Source of the DNA: Polytrichum commune
Taxonomy: Eukaryota > Streptophyta > Polytrichopsida > Polytrichales > Polytrichaceae
DNA: 64,000 bases
Direction: 5' to 3'
Assembly: GCA_950295325.1 (NCBI GenBank)
Contig: OX485805.1
Location: forward strand, 15,177,501 to 15,241,500
The notes beneath the pieces were generated by a model. The model had not been told where the DNA came from and ran no database searches. It saw nothing but the letters and a program-made list of their open reading frames with translations. Below, piece after piece: positions 58,013 through 64,000 of this stretch. The first letter of the stretch is position 1; each line of letters begins with the position of its first letter. Position numbers and translations under genes: made by a program.

Positions 58013-60614
58013 TCAGTTGACCAGGTTTCCAGTTTCCAAATGGCATTCTTGGAGCACAGCAGCAGCATACGCCGTCGTCGTTAGCTCGTTCCCCCACCAA
58101 CTTGTAGGGTCATTGTAACTGTAGAAGGGGCAAACGTCCCACGATCCATCCACATTTTGCAGCCGTGCCAATTGCTGTCGGTCGATGACGTTCTTCACCC
58201 CACACATGTGACAAGCACGCAGTCTCATTGCGAGAGCCAAAGCAGTCCCTGGCAGTCCCACGCGCTTGCCCACTTTCTCCGCCAACAACTTGGCCATGCC
58301 CATGCTCTCAAAGTGCTCCTTGAATTTGTGCGTGAGGCGAGCTAGCTGACACAGAAACGTTTCCGGCAGCAGATAGTACAGACTGCCCCGTAAATAGGCC
58401 TCGCTCTTCAGCACATTGTAGAGAAACTCTTCGCTTTTCTTCACATCTACCACTCGGCCGGCTAAGCAGAACAGGTAGCAGATATTGGCTACAATGACCG
58501 CATCTACCCTTGGCCGCGTCGAGTCAAAGTAAGTCTGGCAGATCATAAGAAGCAGAATTAAATTATACGTATGATGTTGGTTCAACAAAAACAGCATTGT
58601 AATTTTGGTCACTCGAGCATGATACGTACTGATAATTATGGACGGGGCAGATTCAGATTGCTAACAGGTGCTTGATATTACGGGTCTCCAAGACTGCCGT
58701 GATATTAAATTGACATTTAGATTAGCTCTGTTAAATATGTGTGTTGTTGATTACTGGGAGCTACGAATGAGGAGAGATCCGACAGCTAGTTATCGATGAT
58801 CCGGTTGAGTTTGAGAAATGACGGGTTCAGGTTCAAGACTGGAGGCAAATTGACAATCATTATAGAGGAATCTATAGAGCATACTCTAAATTAATAAAGG
58901 AAAACCAAAAGATATCAACATGCAAACGATTGGACTTGGAAACACTTGGATGCTGACCGATGTTACCCAAAATCTCTGATTAGAATTGGGTCATGATGTG
59001 CATAGGTATGAGGCAAGGTAGACTGTTATCCTTATAGACAAGATCAGTCACCCATGCACCTGCCACAAAGATCCATTAAGTTGCAACCAATATCACCATG
59101 GTATTTCATTCCATAATAGGAAGTGGGTAGCTGATAGCATGTTAACATGGACCTTAAATTTTTGACTTGGACGTAGGCCGATCACAGTTTACCACACTTC
59201 TTCTCAAAAGGAAATGCTCTGACGTCTCATGACTGACTCTCTCCCATTTATTTGCTTGCATTGCTTGGGACGATAGTTGCACTGGATCATGGGACAACAG
59301 TGAAATACAACGCTGTGCAGGTGCGTAGCCAACCGATCCTGACATAATTAATTAATGATCAGATCTGCAAAGACTATACAATCCATCATGTCCTCATAAA
59401 CTCAAATTGGAGGTACCTCGGCATGATTCATGAACAGGGAATCCATGAAATTGCATCAAAGAGTTAGTAATGCGTCTGACCTGGAAAATACCATCACCGT
59501 TCTGTGCGTCTACCATTTTGTCCAAGACAACATGGATTATGTCCATGTCCACTTTGGAGAATTTGTGCAAAACAGACAATCCGATGGAGGTGACGTCGAG
59601 GTCGTCGGGGAAGCTTTTATGCGACACAGCATTGGTATTTGGGTCTCTCTGGTTCAGTCGTTCCATGGGAGGGAATAAGTTGAGCGTCCCGGACACAGGC
59701 GCTTGGTGCATGGGAAGGAAGGCCGGGTCCCCCAAAAGCTCCGCAACCAGAAAGTGGTCGAAATGGATCGGCACTCGAAAGCCGTCCGAAGTAAGCGAGG
59801 GGCATTTCTCCACCACAGGTCCTAAACCTCGCAGACTCGACAAGTATCCCGCGGCTGCCGCCCACTTCTCCTCATCGCTTCGAAGATGATACACTACGAG
59901 ATTCACGGCCTCTTTCACGCCTTCTTCATCATGAGAGCGCACGAGAACACCGGTGAACCCTAATGACTCGGCGGCCACCACATTCTGGAGCGTGTCGTCC
60001 ACAAACACCGTTTCCGACGCCTCGCACGCCATCTCGCGCAATGCGTGCTCGAAGAACCCGAAGCTGGTTTTCCGGAGGCCCACGGCGGCCGAGTAGAAGA
60101 TCCGGTCGAACTTTCGAAACACGTCCGGAAACCGTGCGAGGATGTCATCGTGATCCTCCTTCGCGGCGTTCGTCATGCAGAACAGCTTCAGCTTGCCCGT
60201 CGCGTGTAACGCGTTGACAAGCCGCACGAATTCCGTCACCGGCTGCAGGGAAGCTCGGGCACCGTCAAGAATCGCTTGCACTGAGGCTTCGTTGCAATGG
60301 TGATCTCGTAATTGGCTCATCTCGAGGGCCAGCCGGCACCGGGCTTCAGTCCACGAGAGCCTGCCCTCATGGTACTGGAGCCACGCATAGCTTCGAAGCA
60401 TTCGTTTAAACAGAGAGGGTGACAATGTCGAGCCTACCATGTCCAGGTTCGGCACAAGCAGCACCCCGCCGATGTCGAAGCACACATTCTTGAATTGGCC
60501 ATTGCTGCAGCTAAGAAATGGAATGCCAGCAGTAGCAGCACTCGCAAGGCTATCAACTAAATTTGCAGTACTCATCGTTGCATGGGGCATTCCGCAGGGC
60601 TCAGGCACTTCCAT
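58013..60614 (-). CDS. HAD phosphatase-class II terpene cyclase fusion (drimane-synthase type)
   Basis: Two exons: 60614-59481 and 58534-58013, with GT-AG intron, phase 0 (CAG|GTCAGA ... CAG|ACTTAC), giving 551 aa. The start is the ATG at 60614; an in-frame TGA lies upstream. HAD domain: FDIGGVL (nucleophile Asp ~47), CMTN (Thr ~148), GLRKTS (Lys ~182), VFVDD (Asp ~206/207), all four HAD motifs, of the DxG type. Cyclase domain: DLDVTS (~338-343), the DxDTT-like proton donor of class II cyclases. Across the intron come TYFDSTRPRVDAV, QNVDGSWDVCPFY and WWGNELTTTAYA, typical of fungal/bacterial HAD-terpene cyclases. Known relatives cyclise farnesyl diphosphate to drimanyl diphosphate and dephosphorylate it; that substrate is inferred here. 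Plant drimenol synthases described so far are ordinary class I TPSs, so this architecture suggests transfer. There is no clear transit peptide; probably cytosolic. Confidence 0.88.
58743..58965 (-). repeat. Dispersed repeat R inside the terpene cyclase intron
   Basis: The reverse complement carries GTGTTTCCAAGTCCAATC, TTCCTTTATTAATTTAGAG, AGATTCCTCTATAATGATTG and TTTCTCAAACTCAACCGG in the same order as the other R copies. It makes up about a quarter of the 946-bp intron. Confidence 0.7.
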
Positions 60615-61590
60615 CGGCGATGTCAATGGGCTGTCACGGTTGTAATCTGATCAGTCCAGGGCGTCAAGGAATGCTGCTCTGCGAGAATCCTGCTGTCTGG
60701 CAGTGGAGAGTGGCGCTGTTGTTAATTGCAGTCGTTTATCCAGCTTCTTGTAGGTTCATGGATGCGTCCCCCCCACGAACTCTTTGGGAGAGGAATATTC
60801 TGTCAGGGGCAGCCGCCTGTCAGATTTTCTGGACCCGACCGGAAATTGCTGCCCGTCCGCCCGACTTCGAAAAAACTATTGTTCTTGCATTCTTGAAAGT
60901 CACTTATCCACAAATGCCATATTGAGTGCACTTCATTTTCAAGGTCCCAAATTCAATATATATGTTCACTTTCATTAAATAAATAAGCAATTGCTTGGAT
61001 TTCATTCACAAAGTGAAACCGTCAATAAAGCATGTAATTAACTTGGAAGTTTAAAATATTACGAAATGCTCATTAGCGTTGGGGTTATAATTTTTGTGAC
61101 TTACGATTGAAAGGGTCTTTATCATTCTAAAATGGAACTAAAATTAATTTTTTTTTTAATTTTTAATTTTTAATTTTATAGTTAATACCTTCTACTATCA
61201 CAAAGTTTTTATACGCATTTAAACTAGTTAAGTGTGATTGAATGCAACTAGGTCTAGTAAATTTTGATTAATCCTAATTAATTATAATTAAGTCCATTTA
61301 AATCAAAAAGCATGCTAACCAAATTAATTAATCCTAATTAATTATAAAATTTACTTACTGGAATTAATCTTGATTTAACGGGATGAAAATGAAATGATAT
61401 ATTTTTTTAAATCCAAGAAGCTAAAAGGCTTATGGTACTATGTGTACATCAAGATGGTGTCAAAAAAATTAATTTCCTAGAGTAATGAAGTGTAGTGGCA
61501 TTTGTTAGATATAATAATGTATCATGGAAGAGGCACCATGTTGTATCAATTCGATGGTCTGATTGGAATTGACACTTGAGACAACCTAGT
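60615..61590. other. Upstream region of the terpene cyclase gene; no further gene
   Basis: A TATATAT tract near 60957-60963 could be a distant TATA box on the minus strand (~345 bp from the ATG), weakly supported. The rest is AT-rich, with an ATCCTAATTAATTATAA motif occurring twice (61264 and 61330 areas). Confidence 0.3.
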
Positions 61591-62165
61591 ATTTTTTTTT
61601 TGAGACAGAAGGCCAACTACCCAACGCCATTCACAAATCACGACAAGAAGAACACGCCTACAAAAGAGGGAAGGCGGGGCGCTTAGGCGTGACACACTGC
61701 CAAGTAAGAAGAAAATACAAGACCCCCACCACGGACAACCCACCACCCCACCAAGCCAAGGACCCCCCCCCCTCCCCACTTGCCAAGGACAACCCTCTAT
61801 CCACCAAATCGAACTGGCGAGAGCCGGCCAACTTATCTATGATGCGTTTTCCAATTCCATTCAATGTGCAAATTGTTCCGTCTACAAAGAACATTCCTAG
61901 CCCCCCAAGTTTAGGCAAATGGAACCTCAGGAATCTAATCTTTAATTGATGCTTAGGTACATGTTGGCAAGGTTCAACCCTCAAAGGGGTAGAAGATGGG
62001 GGGTTAGTCTTGATTGGTTTACCAATAAACAAAATGTAGAAGTTGAGGGATCCAAATTTTGGGGACACATTAGCAAAGCATGGAAAGTTATGGTTAAAGG
62101 CACTTACCAACTCCCACCCCACATTCGAATGGAATTGCTCCACTCAAACTTGTGGTGTTTGGATG
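61591..62165. mobile_element. LINE-like non-LTR retrotransposon fragment
   Basis: A T run at 61592-61601 may be a poly(A) tail of a minus-strand copy. On the plus strand a frame with FNPQRGRRWGVSLDWFTNKQ and SKAWKVMVKGTYQLPP resembles the C-terminal part of plant LINE ORF2 proteins. The two cues disagree on strand, so orientation is left open; frames are broken. Confidence 0.3.
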
Positions 62166-62749
62166 GGGACGACAACTCCTATGTGAGCAGTGAGTAGTGA
62201 GTGGAGAGCGGAGATTTGGAGAGCAGAGAGTGGAGAGGAAGTAAAAATAGTAAAACATCCTAGATTAAATTTAGAAATAGTTTCAAGAAGGATCGAATAT
62301 TCTCATAATATTCTATATTCTTCCAAAAATAGTAAAAAATTATGACCTATTTCCGTGGAGTGTATAGGTCCTAAATTAAATAAAAAGGCCCTGAATTTGA
62401 AATAGTCTCATTAAGTTTGGAAACCGTAAAGTGCTAAAATGATAGGAAAATTGTGATTTAATTGATAAGTATATGATTAAAACCAAGGATGATCCCAAGA
62501 AAAAATAAATGAAATTTTTTTTTTTGATATTGGTATAATTAAAGAATGAGTCAATTAAAATACAAAGGGCAACCAACTTGCTTCGAAATTATTCCATCAC
62601 TTTTGTTCTTGTCCTGTGTGTGAGTCAATTCTAGAGCTTGTACTGCAACAATTATTGTTTGTGGTCGAAGAGATTATCTTGAGCTGAATATATATGAGGA
62701 CATAATTTAGACTCATACCCAACATGAATGTAGATACACATCCACACAA
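62166..62749. other. AT-rich spacer, no gene recognised
   Basis: GTGAGCAGTGAGTAGTGAGTGGAGAGCGGAG-like simple repeats near 62180-62240; otherwise nothing. Confidence 0.4.
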
Positions 62750-63086
62750 TGGGAGAGGAGAAAGACATATTTGTTGGCCTAGGATGGGAGAAGGAGATTG
62801 GAAGTCTAGGAGATCCACATGATCATTTTAATCCATCACTGGAACATGACATAGGTACTACAAATCGACATAGAGATGACTACGAGATGACTCCATTTTC
62901 GTAGTCCATACAAGCCTGAAGGTAGAGGATGCAAGAGGAGTATAAACGATATGCAAAAAATGATAAGAGGCGAGCGGATGTGCCGGAGAAGGACGCCACA
63001 AGGGGCATGAATAGTGAGGCAAATGATGCAGCTAATTTGAATGAAGACAAGTCAATCAACACGGAGCAAGAGGTCAAGGTGGTAGG
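62750..63086 (+). pseudogene. Charged, unrecognised ORF remnant ended by the hAT element
   Basis: MGEEKDIFVGLGWEKEIGSL opens a frame that stops near 62901. A second frame (QEEYKRYAKNDKRRADVPEK... to NTEQEVKVVG) runs into the hAT terminus at 63087. It is rich in Glu, Lys, Arg and Asp. No family was recognised. Confidence 0.25.
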
Positions 63087-63571
63087 CAGGGTTGTCTATT
63101 GTGTCGTGACGGAGGCTAATCTCGGCATAATGTCGTGCCGTCACGACACGTATCCGTCACGACATTATGCCGGATGTTGTCTTTATCCTGACGGACTTGA
63201 ATTTTACCGAATTCTGTGTGTAATTACATTACTCCGTTTCGGACACGTAGGATGTAAGATGTCCACGTGTGATGACACGTCAGCAAAGTAGAGGTAAAGT
63301 GGGGAAAAAATTACTAGCGCCCGTCCGCCCCCGTTCCCTTCCCCGTCCGCCCCCCGTTCCCGTCCCGTCCGCTCCGTTCCCCCCCCCCCCCCCCCCGTCC
63401 GCGTCCGCCCCACACCCTCCTTAGTCATATTTTACTACTTTGATTTTAACATAATGATAAACAGAATGGCAAAATGGTTTACCTAGCGCTAGGCATATCC
63501 ACGTCCACGTCGGCCTTTTCTGCCACATAGGACGCCACCTTGGCAAGAAGGTAAGTATTTTACCCACCCTA
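63087..63571. mobile_element. Second copy of the hAT-type element, inverted and truncated
   Basis: Begins CAGGGTTGTCTATTGTG and follows the reverse complement of the 56.4-57.4 kb element through the palindrome, the C-rich minisatellite (~63317-63420, much shorter than in copy 1) and the GGTAAGTATTTTACCCACCC block, where similarity ends. The distal TIR is missing, so no TSD can be assigned. Confidence 0.85.
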
Positions 63572-64000
63572 CCACGGGGGGATCACACCCTCTTACATTT
63601 TGTAACCACGTGCGATAATGGGGTATTTAATGGGGGGGTATTTATGCACCTCTCGGTATTTTTTCCCTCCCTATTTGTAGATATAAAGTTGTTTTGACAT
63701 ATTTTTAAACACCCTATGTTTATTTGTAATTTTTTGGAGAGACCAATTTTTAGCATCATATTTTTTTTTATAAATTGTACATGTACCAAATAATGAACAG
63801 AATACTATAGCATTGCAAAATCAACTATGTGAGCAACAAACATTCCATACCATCCATCTTGTTATTTAATCGGTTTCAATTAGTTATACCAATGCTAAAG
63901 CATTCAAAGTACCATTCAAAACACAATCAATAACACTTTGAGTTTAGTTAAAAGATTACCAATGAACATGGAGATGACAAAATGTACAAGCTAACATAGA
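63572..64000. other. AT-rich end of window, no gene recognised
   Basis: Only short minus-strand frames without motifs are present. Confidence 0.4.

Noticed and set aside
58013-60614. Terpene cyclase gene as fungal contamination
   Set aside because: Its intron contains repeat R, found several times elsewhere in the window, and it lies between plant-type elements on one contig.
60615-60626. Start of the terpene cyclase four codons earlier
   Set aside because: The codon there is TTG, not ATG, and an in-frame TGA lies just upstream; the ATG at 60614 is the first usable one.
1-64000. CRISPR arrays, tRNA or rRNA genes
   Set aside because: No regularly spaced identical repeats with unique spacers and no recognisable tRNA or rRNA sequence were seen; tandem repeats here are minisatellites or duplications.

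Overview
The window is eukaryotic nuclear DNA from a land plant. It has spliced genes with GT-AG introns, a chloroplast-type aspartokinase, a cytochrome P450 fragment of the plant CYP72-clan type, a scrambled organellar aspartyl-tRNA synthetase, and a mosaic of LTR retrotransposons and DNA transposons in AT-rich sequence. A Tcn1-like chromovirus and a retrotransposon-borne cytosine methyltransferase suggest a seedless plant (fern, lycophyte or bryophyte) more than a flowering plant. That is an inference; no sequence here fixes the species.

Layout. 1-18 kb: AT-rich repeat country with three diverged copies (one inverted) of an unclassified large element, plus copies of a ~200-bp CCGGTT-containing repeat, called R below. 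18-28 kb: a truncated P450, a nested pair of DNA-transposon-like elements and degenerate sequence. 28.3-33.8 kb: an intact 13-exon monofunctional aspartokinase gene whose splice model closes exactly to 571 codons. 34-43 kb: a 143-bp foldback, minisatellites, an aspartyl-tRNA synthetase pseudogene with C-terminal exons placed before N-terminal ones, and a GIY-YIG-like domain remnant. 43-56 kb: a retrotransposon cluster. It holds an unclassified gag-like ORF; a minus-strand chromovirus whose LTR carries a dense heat-shock-element array next to a TATA box; and a plus-strand retrotransposon fragment encoding zinc knuckles, aspartic protease and a C5 DNA methyltransferase. Two solo LTRs with perfect target duplications break this last element. 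56.4-57.4 kb: a complete hAT-type element (13-bp TIRs, 8-bp TSD) filled with a G-rich minisatellite. 58.0-60.6 kb: a two-exon gene on the minus strand for a HAD phosphatase/class II terpene cyclase fusion of the fungal/bacterial drimane type. 61.6-64 kb: a LINE-like fragment and a truncated second copy of the hAT element.

Only two genes look intact: the aspartokinase (first step of Asp-derived amino acid synthesis in plastids) and the HAD-terpene cyclase. The two most notable items are the methyltransferase-carrying retrotransposon and the HAD-terpene cyclase. The latter has a copy of the window's own repeat R in its intron, which argues it is truly part of this genome and not contamination.
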